A stretch of 64,000 nt of DNA from an uncultured Planktomarina sp. (GCA_905181815.1 CAJIZA010000001.1:930001-994000); one strand, 5' to 3'. Shown: positions 54,179 to 63,205, counted from the stretch's first letter. Numbers and translations are program-made. The notes: generated by a model from the sequence alone, not told the origin.

Positions 54179-55057
54179 AACTACCGAAACAGATAGGAAC
54201 GCGATGCCCACAGCCTCGCTGCGGCGCATTTTTTCGCCGAAGACACATACCGATATGGCAAATGAGGCCAAAATTTCCACCTGACCCAGAGCTTTGACAT
54301 AGGCCGCATTTTGCAAGGTGAAAGCGGTAAACCAGGCCAAAGAGCCCAGCAAAGACAACAGCCCCACCCAAATGGCGACGCGCCAAGCGCGGATCACCTC
54401 GGTGATTTGCCCGGGCTCGCGCCACCTCAAATAAAGCGCCATGCCTAGAAATTGCATTGAAATTGCCACCATGAGAGTCACGCTGGAACGAGCGAATACA
54501 TCTGCGGCAGAAATATGCAGGGTTGCCCCGCGATAAAAAACGGCGCATGCGCCGAAAAAGACAGCACAGGACAGGCCCAATGCAGTGGCTTTGTTGAAAA
54601 AGCGCGGCCCCTCCGAACCGACCACCTGCGGCGCGTCCGAAATGACTAAAACACCCAACACACCAAGTGAGATCGCTCCCAGCGCTGGCAGGCTGACTCC
54701 CTCGCCCAGAAACAAAAGCCCAAAGCCGGCAGCCAGCAAAACTTCAACTTTCTTGAAAGTGATGCCGATAGTGAAATTGCGCTGCTGAAACAGGGCCACG
54801 ACGCACATGGTGGCGCAGATTTGGCAAAACCCTCCCACCGCCGCGAAGGCCCAAAACCGCCATTCCATCACAGGCATTCCATACCCACGCACCGACGCGT
54901 AGCCAATTGCCACCAGAGCAATCAGAGGCGCTGCATATAAAAATCGCGCGAAAGTTGCGCCTCCAGTCGACAGCGTGCTGATGCGCAATCGCTTTTGGAA
55001 CATGAAACGCAAGGTTTGCGCCACGGCCGCCAAAAGGGTGATGGGAATCCATAACAT
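54158..55057 (-). CDS. EamA/DMT superfamily transporter
   Basis: A 299-residue membrane protein with ten predicted helices in two EamA repeats, for example FWAFAAVGGFCQICATMCVV in the first half and VAIWVGLLSLLGSLAWFTAF in the second. The family moves small metabolites, often outward; the substrate is unknown. It is three bases downstream of the desaturase gene, so the two are probably co-transcribed. Confidence 0.87.
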   Translation of the reverse strand: MLWIPITLLAAVAQTLRFMFQKRLRISTLSTGGATFARFLYAAPLIALVAIGYASVRGYGMPVMEWRFWAFAAVGGFCQICATMCVVALFQQRNFTIGITFKKVEVLLAAGFGLLFLGEGVSLPALGAISLGVLGVLVISDAPQVVGSEGPRFFNKATALGLSCAVFFGACAVFYRGATLHISAADVFARSSVTLMVAISMQFLGMALYLRWREPGQITEVIRAWRVAIWVGLLSLLGSLAWFTAFTLQNAAYVKALGQVEILASFAISVCVFGEKMRRSEAVGIAFLSVSVVLLILLL

Positions 55058-55060
55058 GGA

Positions 55061-56137
55061 TCAAGACTTAGGCGAGTCCCCGGTGCTAGGCCAGAGCGGA
55101 TGGGGCACCGGTTCTTTGCAATGAAAGAAGTGACGCGCGAAAAGTTGACGATAGCCCTTGTAGATATACCCTTGGTTACCCAGCATGAATTTCCCTTTTT
55201 GTGCCTGATAAAGGCCAGGCAAAGCGTACCACGAGATATGCGGATACATGTGGTGCACCGAATGGAAGTTGTTGTTCAAGAACAAAAACGCAAAAAATCC
55301 GCGATCTTCAATGACAGCTGTGCGGGCCTGTACGTCTTCATGGGCGCGGTGCTCGGCAAATGTACGGATCTTGAGAAGCGCGAGCCCACCGTAAGCGGCG
55401 AGAAAATAGGCCCAAAGCGGATAGCCGGTCGCAATGACGATCCAAATCACCAGAGCCGCAGCCGGAATATGCAAGAGCCAATCTCGGAGCACATCCTTAC
55501 GCCCTGCGCATATGTCCCGAAGATCACTACGCATGAAATAATATTGCGAAATCAACACGCCGATCAGCAGGCGCCCAGCGAGGGTCGCGTTCAATACATG
55601 CACCCTTTGCAGCCAAGTCGGAAGGGCATTCCAAACGGCTGGATCTAGATAATTGCTCTCGGGATCATCATAGGGATCAGTCAGCCATTCGTCTGTGTGA
55701 TGGGCCAAATGCGTGTCGTGAAACCGGCCATAAGGAATTAGAAGATTGAGCGAGGCGAACACCAAAGCCACATTCAGCCATGGGTACCTTGTCGGGTGGC
55801 CGTGAATGATTTCATGCTGCAGCGAAGATTGCAGTGCGATCATTACCGCCAGACCCGGCACAGACAGCCAAAGCGGCCCGAAGAGTAAAGCAATCCATCC
55901 GCCATAGCAGCCCAGAAGGGCCGCAAATGTCGGCCATTCGGCAATTAAAGACGGGCGCTGAATCTGTGGATGGGCCAATATCTCGGCTGCGGACGCCACA
56001 CCGTTCTGATCGTAGGATTCTATAATTGATGTTAGGACTCTTTTTTCGATATTGCCTGGGTCTGACAAGCCAAGGTCGTCTTCGATACCCTGGACCATCA
56101 TTTGGAGATCAACCAATGTTTTAAATGGTGTTGTCAA
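55061..56137 (-). CDS. Membrane fatty acid desaturase family protein
   Basis: A 358-residue di-iron membrane desaturase. The three histidine boxes are present: QHEIIHGHP near residue 109, HDTHLAHHTDEW near 141, and NNNFHSVHHMYPH near 288, with hydrophobic helices between them. An N-terminal extension of about 60 residues precedes the first helix. The start is TTG 56137, strongly supported by GGAGG six bases upstream. The desaturated lipid is not known; carotenoid hydroxylase/ketolase relatives share the fold. The divergent XRE regulator and an inverted repeat in the gap suggest it is regulated. Confidence 0.85.
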   Translation of the reverse strand: MTTPFKTLVDLQMMVQGIEDDLGLSDPGNIEKRVLTSIIESYDQNGVASAAEILAHPQIQRPSLIAEWPTFAALLGCYGGWIALLFGPLWLSVPGLAVMIALQSSLQHEIIHGHPTRYPWLNVALVFASLNLLIPYGRFHDTHLAHHTDEWLTDPYDDPESNYLDPAVWNALPTWLQRVHVLNATLAGRLLIGVLISQYYFMRSDLRDICAGRKDVLRDWLLHIPAAALVIWIVIATGYPLWAYFLAAYGGLALLKIRTFAEHRAHEDVQARTAVIEDRGFFAFLFLNNNFHSVHHMYPHISWYALPGLYQAQKGKFMLGNQGYIYKGYRQLFARHFFHCKEPVPHPLWPSTGDSPKS

Positions 56138-56228
56138 TTCAAACCTCCGATGAGACTTCGTTGTTTATATCCGTTTCATAGGTGAAGATTAAATCCTTTT
56201 GCACCATTGTGGAATTAAGAGAATTGTG

Positions 56229-56249
56229 TAACTTAAATCATATAAGTTA
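56229..56249. promoter_or_regulatory. Candidate XRE operator between desaturase and regulator
   Basis: TAACTTA (56229-56235) and TAAGTTA (56243-56249) are a perfect inverted repeat with a 7-base spacer, ending 25 bases before the ATG of the XRE gene. The centre-to-centre distance and the divergent position suit a helix-turn-helix dimer controlling itself and the desaturase. Confidence 0.5.
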
Positions 56250-56274
56250 ATTAAAATCATCAAATGTGATAAAT

Positions 56275-57135
56275 ATGGATAAGCGCGCCCGCTCTGATCT
56301 CTTTCGCAATCGGCTACAACAGGCCATGGTCTTCAGCGGTGATACGCAGTCAAGCCTGGCGCGCAAAACTGGGGCGGACCGCTCAACCCTGTCGCAAATT
56401 CTAGCGGGCACGACAGCGCGCCTGCCCAATGGACAGTTGGTAGGGCAATGCGCTCAAAGCCTTGGGGTTTCTGCCGATTGGCTTTTGGGGCTATCCGATC
56501 AACCCGGCTCCCTCGAACAAATTTTGGCACAGGCCCTGACCATGGTGGATGCACCACGAGCGCTGATCGACGCACAGCTCTTTGCTTGGCATCAGGAGGC
56601 CGCAGGATATAAAGTCCGCCATGTGCCCGCGGGATTGCCTGATATGGTAAAAATTCGCCCCATGTTGGAATGGGAATATGCCCCCAGCCTTGGGCACACC
56701 ATCGATCTCGCGATTTCCTCAGCCGAAGATCGGCTCAATTGGATGTACCAAGCGCAATCTGATTATGAAATTGCCCTGCCCATCCACGAATTGCAGGCCT
56801 TCGCGCGTGCCGAAGGCTATTACAGCGGCTGCCCACAGCAAATTCGCATTGAACAGCTCAAACATCTGGCCCATCTGACAGCGCAACTTTATCCCGTGAT
56901 GCGCGTCTCTTTATTTGACGCCCGAAAAATTTACTCAGCACCTATCACCATCTTCGGCCCTTTGCGCGCTGTGATCTACCTCGGACAAAAATATCTGGTC
57001 TTCCGCGTTCCTGATCGTATCCAAGCGCTGAGCCAACATTTCGACGGGCTCATCCGTGAGGCGGAAATTGGCACCCGTGACCTGCCCGCGGTTATCGACG
57101 GTCTGTTGCAAGAGCTAGGTGCAGTCGCGGATTAG
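56275..57135 (+). CDS. XRE family transcriptional regulator
   Basis: A 286-residue protein whose N-terminal third is a Cro/CI-type helix-turn-helix (GDTQSSLARKTGADRSTLSQ, ILAGTTARLPNGQLV). The rest, containing GLPDMVKIRPMLEWEYAPSL and DYEIALPIHELQAFARAEGY, is of unrecognised fold and may sense a ligand. ATG 56275 is preferred; GTG 56266 is three codons upstream in frame. It is divergent from the desaturase-EamA pair and overlaps the convergent SDR by four bases at the 3' end. Confidence 0.83.
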   Translation: MDKRARSDLFRNRLQQAMVFSGDTQSSLARKTGADRSTLSQILAGTTARLPNGQLVGQCAQSLGVSADWLLGLSDQPGSLEQILAQALTMVDAPRALIDAQLFAWHQEAAGYKVRHVPAGLPDMVKIRPMLEWEYAPSLGHTIDLAISSAEDRLNWMYQAQSDYEIALPIHELQAFARAEGYYSGCPQQIRIEQLKHLAHLTAQLYPVMRVSLFDARKIYSAPITIFGPLRAVIYLGQKYLVFRVPDRIQALSQHFDGLIREAEIGTRDLPAVIDGLLQELGAVAD

Positions 57136-57887
57136 ACCTTTGGATCTGGATTTTCCGTATGCCCGTCAACGGCGATGACCTGCCCAGAAACCAAACGCGC
57201 CCCAATGCTGCATAAAAACACTGCCATATTGGCAATATCTTCCGCAGTGACCAGACTACGCATTGAAGTTCCAGAGGCATAGCCATCATAGATGTGCTGC
57301 ACATCTGTACTCTTGGCCGCCGCCTCGCGCTCCATCACCCCTTGCATCCGCGGCCCTTCAACCGCACCGGGACAAATCGCATTAACGCGCACACCCTCAG
57401 GCCCCCATTCCATCGCAAGGGTCTTCATCAAGCCGATGATGCCCCATTTCGCCGCCGCATAGGGCGCCCGATTAGGATAGCCGTAAATTCCAGCCGTGGA
57501 AGAGGTCAATGCCATTGCACCACGCGCAGCTTTTAGCATCGGCCCACCATATTTTGCCGCGAGAAAAGCGCCTTCCAAATTGACCGATACGCAGCGTTGC
57601 CACGCAAACAGATCAATCTCTTCTACGGCCGCCGTGGGCCCGGCAATGCCCGCGTTGGCGCATATCGCCTCGATCCTGCCCCAAGTCTTTTGGATATCAG
57701 TAAACAGCTGGGCAACCTGAGTCTCATCACTGGCATCAACTAGGCTTTTTTGCCAGTCTGCGGGGCAAGCATCCAGACTGGCGGCCTCCACATCCGTCAC
57801 CCAGACCCGAAAGCCCGCTGCCGCGAAGGCCTGCCCCATCGCCAGGCCAATGCCATTGCCCCCCGCCGTGATCAGAACCCCATTCAT
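57132..57887 (-). CDS. Short-chain dehydrogenase/reductase in the carnitine cluster
   Basis: A 251-residue SDR. The cofactor motif is VLITAGGNGIGLAMGQAFAA, CANAG follows, and the active site is Ser in LTSSTAGIYG with YAAAKWGIIGLMK. The C-terminus FLCSIGARLVSGQVIAVDGH is typical. The start overlaps the end of the carnitine dehydrogenase gene (ATGA), so it is coupled to it. Its exact reaction in carnitine or betaine metabolism is unknown. Confidence 0.86.
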   Translation of the reverse strand: MNGVLITAGGNGIGLAMGQAFAAAGFRVWVTDVEAASLDACPADWQKSLVDASDETQVAQLFTDIQKTWGRIEAICANAGIAGPTAAVEEIDLFAWQRCVSVNLEGAFLAAKYGGPMLKAARGAMALTSSTAGIYGYPNRAPYAAAKWGIIGLMKTLAMEWGPEGVRVNAICPGAVEGPRMQGVMEREAAAKSTDVQHIYDGYASGTSMRSLVTAEDIANMAVFLCSIGARLVSGQVIAVDGHTENPDPKV

Positions 57888-59353
57888 TTCCGCCCCACAC
57901 TGCGCCCCAAGCCCTCGGGCAGCGCAAGCGTTCTATGGGCGGTTGCAATACGCTCCAAGTTTTCCGCAATCTGCGCACTTGGCATACTGGACTTGCGGGT
58001 TTCAAGCGACACATGGATCAGCATATGCTCGCCCGTAGCCAAAAGCCGATCACCCTCAAACATCTGGTGGAACAAATGCATTTTCTTTCCTGCCCCTTCG
58101 GCACAATAGGTCTCAACCCGGATCACTTTGCCCGCATGCACTTCGTCAATATGCCGAATATGGGTTTCGGCGGTGAAGTAACTGCCGCCAGAGGCGATAT
58201 AGACGGCATCACAGCCAACAATCTCCATAAAACGGTCTGTGGCGTCGCCAAAGGCCTGTAAGTAGCGCGCTTCATTCATATGGCCGTTGTAATCGGTCCA
58301 ATCCAAAGGCACCGCACGGCGCAGGGTTTCGGTCAAGCCGCCCACTTGCAGGTCCACCACTTGCCGCACCATGCCCGCTTGCGCGCTGAGCTGCTGATCT
58401 TGGTCCTTGAGCAGCGCTCCGGCGCCCCAGTTTTGGGCCTTCAAGGCACGCATCATACCAACCAGATTATTGTCCCGGATGCGTTCAAGTTCGCGGATAG
58501 AATGCATGCCCGATTGTGCATCTGATTGGTCAGAAATCATACCCACCAAGTCATCGGTAAGCTCCGGCACATCCATCAATTTTGTCCATGGCCATTTAAG
58601 AGCCGGGCCGAATTGCGCCATGAAATGCCGCATGCCCGCTTCCCCACCGGCCACGCGATAGGTCTCAAACAATCCCATTTGCGCCCAGCGAATGCCAAAA
58701 CCATAGCGAATGGCATTATCAATCTCTTCGGTAGTGGCTATGCCATCTTTGATCAGCCAGAGGGCCTCGCGCCAGACCGCCTCCAAAAAACGATCTGCGA
58801 TATGGGCGTCAATCTCTTTGCGCACCCGCAAGGGATACATCCCCATCTGGCGCAAAATATCCTCCGCACGCTCAACAATGGCAAGGTCACTTTGCCCGGT
58901 CGGCACCACTTCAATCAGCGGCAACAGATATACAGGATTGAAAGGATGGCACACCATGATTTGCGCCGGGCGCAGCGCAGCCTCTTGCAGCTCGGACGGC
59001 TTAAATCCAGAGGTTGAAGAGCCCAACACCGCCGCAGGGTCACAATGGGCTTGAATAGCGCGATAGACCTTTTGCTTCATGGCCAGTTGCTCAGGCACGC
59101 TTTCCTGGATCCATGCCGCTCCAGTCACCGCCTCAGAGATTTCCGAATGAAAGCTCAAGCGCCCTTCAGCTGGCAAGGGTGCCTCATACAGCCCTGGCAA
59201 GGACCGCCGTGCATTGGCCAGCACCTCGCCGATTTTGCGTTCAGCCTCGGGGTCAGGATCAAAGACACACACGTCCCACCCATTGAGCAAGAAGCGCGCG
59301 GCCCAGCCGCCGCCAATAACACCACCTCCGATGATTGCTGCAACCTGTTTCAT
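57884..59353 (-). CDS. lcdH: L-carnitine 3-dehydrogenase fused to a betainyl-CoA thioesterase domain
   Basis: The N-terminal ~315 residues are a 3-hydroxyacyl-CoA-dehydrogenase-type carnitine dehydrogenase, with AIIGGGVIGGGWAARFLLNG, LGSSTSGFKPSELQEAAL and HPFNPVYLLPLIEVVPT. It oxidises L-carnitine to 3-dehydrocarnitine. The C-terminal ~150 residues are a hot-dog thioesterase (DWTDYNGHMNEARYLQAFGD), matching the betainyl-CoA thioesterase that releases glycine betaine. Such fusions are known in proteobacteria. ATG 59353 has AGGGA about 6 bases upstream. The BKACE enzyme that works between the two steps is the next gene upstream. Confidence 0.9.
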   Translation of the reverse strand: MKQVAAIIGGGVIGGGWAARFLLNGWDVCVFDPDPEAERKIGEVLANARRSLPGLYEAPLPAEGRLSFHSEISEAVTGAAWIQESVPEQLAMKQKVYRAIQAHCDPAAVLGSSTSGFKPSELQEAALRPAQIMVCHPFNPVYLLPLIEVVPTGQSDLAIVERAEDILRQMGMYPLRVRKEIDAHIADRFLEAVWREALWLIKDGIATTEEIDNAIRYGFGIRWAQMGLFETYRVAGGEAGMRHFMAQFGPALKWPWTKLMDVPELTDDLVGMISDQSDAQSGMHSIRELERIRDNNLVGMMRALKAQNWGAGALLKDQDQQLSAQAGMVRQVVDLQVGGLTETLRRAVPLDWTDYNGHMNEARYLQAFGDATDRFMEIVGCDAVYIASGGSYFTAETHIRHIDEVHAGKVIRVETYCAEGAGKKMHLFHQMFEGDRLLATGEHMLIHVSLETRKSSMPSAQIAENLERIATAHRTLALPEGLGRSVGRK

Positions 59354-59388
59354 GGAAATCCCTATCAAGTTGTATAAAATATTAAAAA

Positions 59389-60303
59389 TTACTTACCAAC
59401 CGGGGCCCGCTTCACAAGCCCCAGCTTTTCGCGCACCTCTGCCGGACTAATGACCCTCGCGCCCAGATTTTCAATCAGGCTGACGGCCCGATCGACCAAC
59501 TGATAATTTTGCGCCAAAATCCCACGGTCGAGCATCAGATTATCTTCCAAACCTACGCGGACATTGCCCCCCGCCAGAACTGAGGCGGCCACCATCGGCA
59601 TTTGATGTCGCCCCAGCCCGAAGGCGCTGAATGACCATCCGTCGGGAATATTGTTGACCATGGCCATCAGCGTGTTGAGATCATCGGGTGCGCCCCAGGG
59701 CACGCCCATGCACAGCTGTACCAAAGCATTGGGTTCAAGCACCCCGTCGGAAACCAATTGCTTGGCATACCAAAGATGACCGGTGTCAAAGGCTTCAATC
59801 TCAGGTTTCACCCCCAATTCGGTCATCATCCGACCCATAGCGGTCAGCGTGCCAGGCGTGTTGGTCATCACATAATCAGCCTCAGCAAAATTCATCGTCC
59901 CGCAATCGAGCGTGCAAATTTCCGGGCGGCATTCAGCCACATGAGCCACCCGTTCAGTCGCGCCAGCCATATCCGTGCCCGCAACCGGTGGCAGGGGGTT
60001 TTCAACGTCGCCAAAAACGATGTCACCGCCCATTCCAGCCGTCAGATTGAGCACTACATCAACCTCAGCATCCCGGATCCGGTCTGTGACTTCGCGAAAC
60101 ATTTCCGGATCTCTACTTGGCGCGCCAGTTTTAGGGTCGCGCACATGGCAATGCACCACCGCCGCACCAGATTTGGCTGCCAAAATCGCACTCTCCGCGA
60201 TCTGCTTTGGACTACGTGGCACATGGGGGCTTTTGTCTTGCGTCGCGCCAGAGCCTGTGACGGCGCAAGTTATAAAAACCTCACGGTTCATTTCTAAGGG
60301 CAT
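59389..60303 (-). CDS. BKACE family beta-keto acid cleavage enzyme, probable dehydrocarnitine cleavage enzyme
   Basis: A 304-residue DUF849/BKACE protein. It has the zinc-binding HCHVRDPKTGAPSRD near residue 51, LNLTAGMGGDIVFG and GVPWGAPDDLNTLMAMVNNI, and the final metal region with GNVRVGLEDNLMLDRG. In the carnitine pathway this enzyme condenses dehydrocarnitine with acetyl-CoA to give betainyl-CoA and acetoacetate. The assignment follows from direct linkage to the carnitine dehydrogenase-thioesterase fusion. AAGGAG lies 6 bases before ATG 60303. Confidence 0.87.
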   Translation of the reverse strand: MPLEMNREVFITCAVTGSGATQDKSPHVPRSPKQIAESAILAAKSGAAVVHCHVRDPKTGAPSRDPEMFREVTDRIRDAEVDVVLNLTAGMGGDIVFGDVENPLPPVAGTDMAGATERVAHVAECRPEICTLDCGTMNFAEADYVMTNTPGTLTAMGRMMTELGVKPEIEAFDTGHLWYAKQLVSDGVLEPNALVQLCMGVPWGAPDDLNTLMAMVNNIPDGWSFSAFGLGRHQMPMVAASVLAGGNVRVGLEDNLMLDRGILAQNYQLVDRAVSLIENLGARVISPAEVREKLGLVKRAPVGK

Positions 60304-60376
60304 GATCTTCTCCTTCTATGTTTAGCAATCTGCGAGAGTTGCAAAAGAAAATTTGTCAATATACGAATGATTTTTA

Positions 60377-61348
60377 ATGAAAGACGCAAATAACATCTGG
60401 CAATCTGGTTCCAAGCCACTGCATGTTGGGCTTTTGCTGCTTGATGAGAGCAACACGCTTTCCCTTGCCGCCGCTGTTGATCCCATGCGCGCCTGCAACC
60501 GCCGGGCCAATCGCAGGCTGTTTTCTTGGCAATTTCTATCGCAAACTGGCAAGCCCGTGCATCTCACCTCGGGCATGACGGTGCAGACGGAAGAGCTGCG
60601 TGGGTTTGCAGGGGATCTGCTGATCCTCGTGGCCGGTTTTCGCCTCGAAGCCCAGTGCACCCCACCCCTGATTTCAGCGCTACGGCGGTACGTGGCGGAT
60701 GGCTGCCAGCTATGGGGGGTTGATGGGGGCAGTTGGATAATGGCTCAGGCGGGGCTCTTGGATGGCCACCGCGCGACGTGCCATTGGGAGGATGCAGAGG
60801 CGTTCTCACGCCGGTTTCCAGCAGTCAATCTGGTGCCAGATCGTTATGCTATCAGCGCGCCCTTCGCAACGACAGGCGGCGCATCTCCTTGTATTGATTT
60901 GATGCTGCATCTAATCACCTGCCGCCATGGGCGGGCTTTGTCGGAGCGCGTGGCCTCGGCCTTTATCTACGATCCACTTCATACCGGTGATGCACCGCAA
61001 CAGATGATCGCCACAACCCGCATTTCCAGAAAACATCCCCGAATTGCGCGGGTGTTGAAGCAGATGGAAAACCTCATCGACAGCCCGCCGACAATCGCAG
61101 CATTGGCCCGCGCCAATGGCATTTCCACCCGCAAATTGGAACTTGAATTTAAAGCGGCCACCGGCCGGGCGCCGGGGCGTTATTTTCTAGAACTTCGCCT
61201 GTCCGAAGCGCGCCGCCGCGCTATCGACAGCGCGCAAGGCGTGCAAGAAATCGCTCTGGCCTGCGGGTTCACCTCACAGGCCAGCCTGGCCCGCGCCTTC
61301 CATCAAGCTTTTGGTCAATCCATCAGCGCCCTGCGCCGTCACCATTAA
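60377..61348 (+). CDS. GlxA/CdhR family AraC-type regulator of carnitine catabolism
   Basis: A 323-residue regulator with an N-terminal DJ-1/PfpI-like domain (LHVGLLLLDESNTLSLAAAV, DGGSWIMAQAGLLDGHRATC) and a C-terminal AraC helix-turn-helix (TIAALARANGISTRKLELEF, GVQEIALACGFTSQASLARA). This architecture matches CdhR-type activators of carnitine dehydrogenase genes. It is divergent from the BKACE-lcdH-SDR unit across a 73-base gap containing GCAA and TTGC half-repeats. It converges on the aldo/keto reductase. Confidence 0.87.
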   Translation: MKDANNIWQSGSKPLHVGLLLLDESNTLSLAAAVDPMRACNRRANRRLFSWQFLSQTGKPVHLTSGMTVQTEELRGFAGDLLILVAGFRLEAQCTPPLISALRRYVADGCQLWGVDGGSWIMAQAGLLDGHRATCHWEDAEAFSRRFPAVNLVPDRYAISAPFATTGGASPCIDLMLHLITCRHGRALSERVASAFIYDPLHTGDAPQQMIATTRISRKHPRIARVLKQMENLIDSPPTIAALARANGISTRKLELEFKAATGRAPGRYFLELRLSEARRRAIDSAQGVQEIALACGFTSQASLARAFHQAFGQSISALRRHH

Positions 61349-61353
61349 TCAGA

Positions 61354-62397
61354 TCAGTAGGGCATAGGGTGGGCGCGATGGGTCTTGTTGAGATCTGCAA
61401 GAACCTGGTCCGACAATTCAATGTCTTTACCCTCAATGATATGCGCCAATTGTACAGCCGTCGTGGCGCCAAAGATGACGGAGGCCATAAATGGACGCCC
61501 AGCGCACCAGGCCAATGCCATATGCACCGGATCCAGCCCATGTTTTCGCGCCACCTCCATATAGGCTATGGCAGCCAGATGGGCGCTGCCCGTATTGCGT
61601 CCGCCCAGCTCAGGCGACACACTCATCCGGCTGCCATCAGGCACCGCATTGGCGGCGTATTTCCCAGTTAGCAACCCAGTCGCCAAAGGTGAGAAAGCCA
61701 GCAAGCCCACGTCCTCATTTACACTCAATTCTGCTAAATCCGTGTCATACATGCGGCACATCAGGGAATATTCATTTTGAATGGACGCCACGCGCGGCCC
61801 ATGCCCGTCCTCAGAAGCCCGCAGCCATTGCGCCGTGCCCCACGCGCTCTCATTCGATAGGCCAAAAGCGCGAATTCGGCCACGCGACACTTCTTTTTGC
61901 AGCGCACCCAGGCAGTCATGCATATGCTGAATCGTCTCAGATTTTTTTTGCTTTGAGGGATCATAATTCCAATTTTGTCGGAACATATAGGAGCCACGGT
62001 TGGGCCAATGGAATTGGTAAAGGTCTATCACATCTGTCTGCAACCGCTTTAGGCTGCCGTCAATCGCCACTGGAATTGAGCTAGCGGTGATCGGCGCTCT
62101 GTCGCGGATATGTTTGATCCCCATGCCAGAATGTTTGGTGGCCAGAACCACTTGATTGCGCTTGCCGCTGGCCTGAACCCATTCGCCAACCACACGTTCA
62201 CTGTCACCTTGAGTCTCCGCCGTGATCGGATTGACCGGATACATCTCCGCGGTGTCAATGATATTGAGTCCCGCATCCACAGCCATATCCATCTGCGCGA
62301 AGGCATCCGCTTGATCTGTCTGTGTGCCGTAGGTCATAGTCCCAAGACAGAGGTCAGAAATCATAATCCCGCTGCGGCCCAATTCATTCATTTTCAT
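61354..62397 (-). CDS. Aldo/keto reductase (YajO/Tas-like)
   Basis: A 347-residue NADPH-dependent aldo/keto reductase. It has LCLGTMTYGTQTDQADAFAQ, the catalytic Asp-Tyr segment IIDTAEMYPVNP near residue 50, VVLATKHSG with the catalytic Lys, and YQFHWPNRGSYMF with the catalytic His. The sequence is typical of the Tas-like subfamily. ATG 62397 follows AAGGGG by about 8 bases. A longer frame to 62481 overlaps the divergent SOS-box region and is rejected. The substrate is unknown. Confidence 0.87.
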   Translation of the reverse strand: MKMNELGRSGIMISDLCLGTMTYGTQTDQADAFAQMDMAVDAGLNIIDTAEMYPVNPITAETQGDSERVVGEWVQASGKRNQVVLATKHSGMGIKHIRDRAPITASSIPVAIDGSLKRLQTDVIDLYQFHWPNRGSYMFRQNWNYDPSKQKKSETIQHMHDCLGALQKEVSRGRIRAFGLSNESAWGTAQWLRASEDGHGPRVASIQNEYSLMCRMYDTDLAELSVNEDVGLLAFSPLATGLLTGKYAANAVPDGSRMSVSPELGGRNTGSAHLAAIAYMEVARKHGLDPVHMALAWCAGRPFMASVIFGATTAVQLAHIIEGKDIELSDQVLADLNKTHRAHPMPY

Positions 62398-62464
62398 TCT
62401 ACATTCCCCTTGCTGCGGGTAAGTTAGCCGAAGGTTTTTGAGCTGCAAGCTGAAAATCTCTTGA

Positions 62465-62479
62465 GAACAAACAAGGAAC
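62465..62479 (+). promoter_or_regulatory. SOS (LexA) box of the ImuA-like gene
   Basis: GAAC (62465-62468) and GAAC (62476-62479) are separated by exactly seven bases, the direct-repeat LexA box of alphaproteobacteria (GTTC-N7-GTTC on the other strand). TATACT at 62482-62487 follows as a likely -10 element, 10 bases before ATG 62497. Position and spacing are what an SOS-controlled promoter needs. Confidence 0.82.
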
Positions 62480-62496
62480 AATATACTCTTATAAAA

Positions 62497-63111
62497 ATGC
62501 CACCCTTTATTTCATCTGTCCACAGACCGCAGGCGGCTCTATTGGAGCTTTGGCCTGGCATTAGCCTGACGCTAGCGCGTGCCCATGAGGCTTGTGGCCA
62601 ATTTCGGCGCAGTTTTGCAATGATGGTGGCGCAAAACACACAAGGACCTGTGTTTTGGGTTGCACCAGAGTGGAGCACAGATCGGCTGCACGCAGAGGGG
62701 GTCACCCCTTTTTTCTCTCCAGGGCGTCTGACCTTTGTGAGCCCAAAACGCGCAGAGGATATCCTGTGGTGCGTTGAAGAGATCCTGCGCAGCAGCGCCG
62801 TACCGCTTGTGGTGGCCGATCTGCCTGGCCTACCCGCCCTAACCCCTGTGCGGCGCCTGCATCTGGCGGCCGAGATTGGCGCGCGCGAAGGCGACTGTGC
62901 CCCACTGGCTCTTTTGCTCACCCCCGGCACAGGCGGTGCACCAGGCATTGAAAGCCGCTGGCACATGGGCCCCATCCCTCAAGCCGGCATGGACCACTGG
63001 CAACTCACCCGCATACGCAGCCGCAGCGCGCCACCGCGCCGCTGGCATGTGGCGCGGCAGGAAGGGCGCTATCGGCTGGCCTCTGCCACGCAGGGAAACC
63101 CCCAAGTTTAG
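62497..63111 (+). CDS. ImuA-like SOS mutagenesis protein
   Basis: A 204-residue protein resembling the RecA-like ImuA family, which in alphaproteobacteria acts with ImuB and DnaE2 in SOS translesion synthesis. Characteristic pieces are ALLELWPGISLTLARAHEAC, QGPVFWVAPEWSTDRLHAEG, RAEDILWCVEEILRSSAVPL, VVADLPGLPALTPVRRLHLA and PPRRWHVARQEGRYRL near the end. The Walker A lysine region is degenerate, as is common in ImuA. ATG 62497 is chosen because the SOS box and -10 element lie just upstream; a TTG at 62461 would place the box inside the gene. The next gene is an MFS transporter, not imuB. Confidence 0.75.
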   Translation: MPPFISSVHRPQAALLELWPGISLTLARAHEACGQFRRSFAMMVAQNTQGPVFWVAPEWSTDRLHAEGVTPFFSPGRLTFVSPKRAEDILWCVEEILRSSAVPLVVADLPGLPALTPVRRLHLAAEIGAREGDCAPLALLLTPGTGGAPGIESRWHMGPIPQAGMDHWQLTRIRSRSAPPRRWHVARQEGRYRLASATQGNPQV

Positions 63112-63205
63112 AGTCACCACCAAGGACCTGACCAAGCCCGAAAAATCCATGCCAAAGGATCACATCCCACTTGCCACTCAGCAGGACCCAGCAGATGGTT
63201 GCTCT

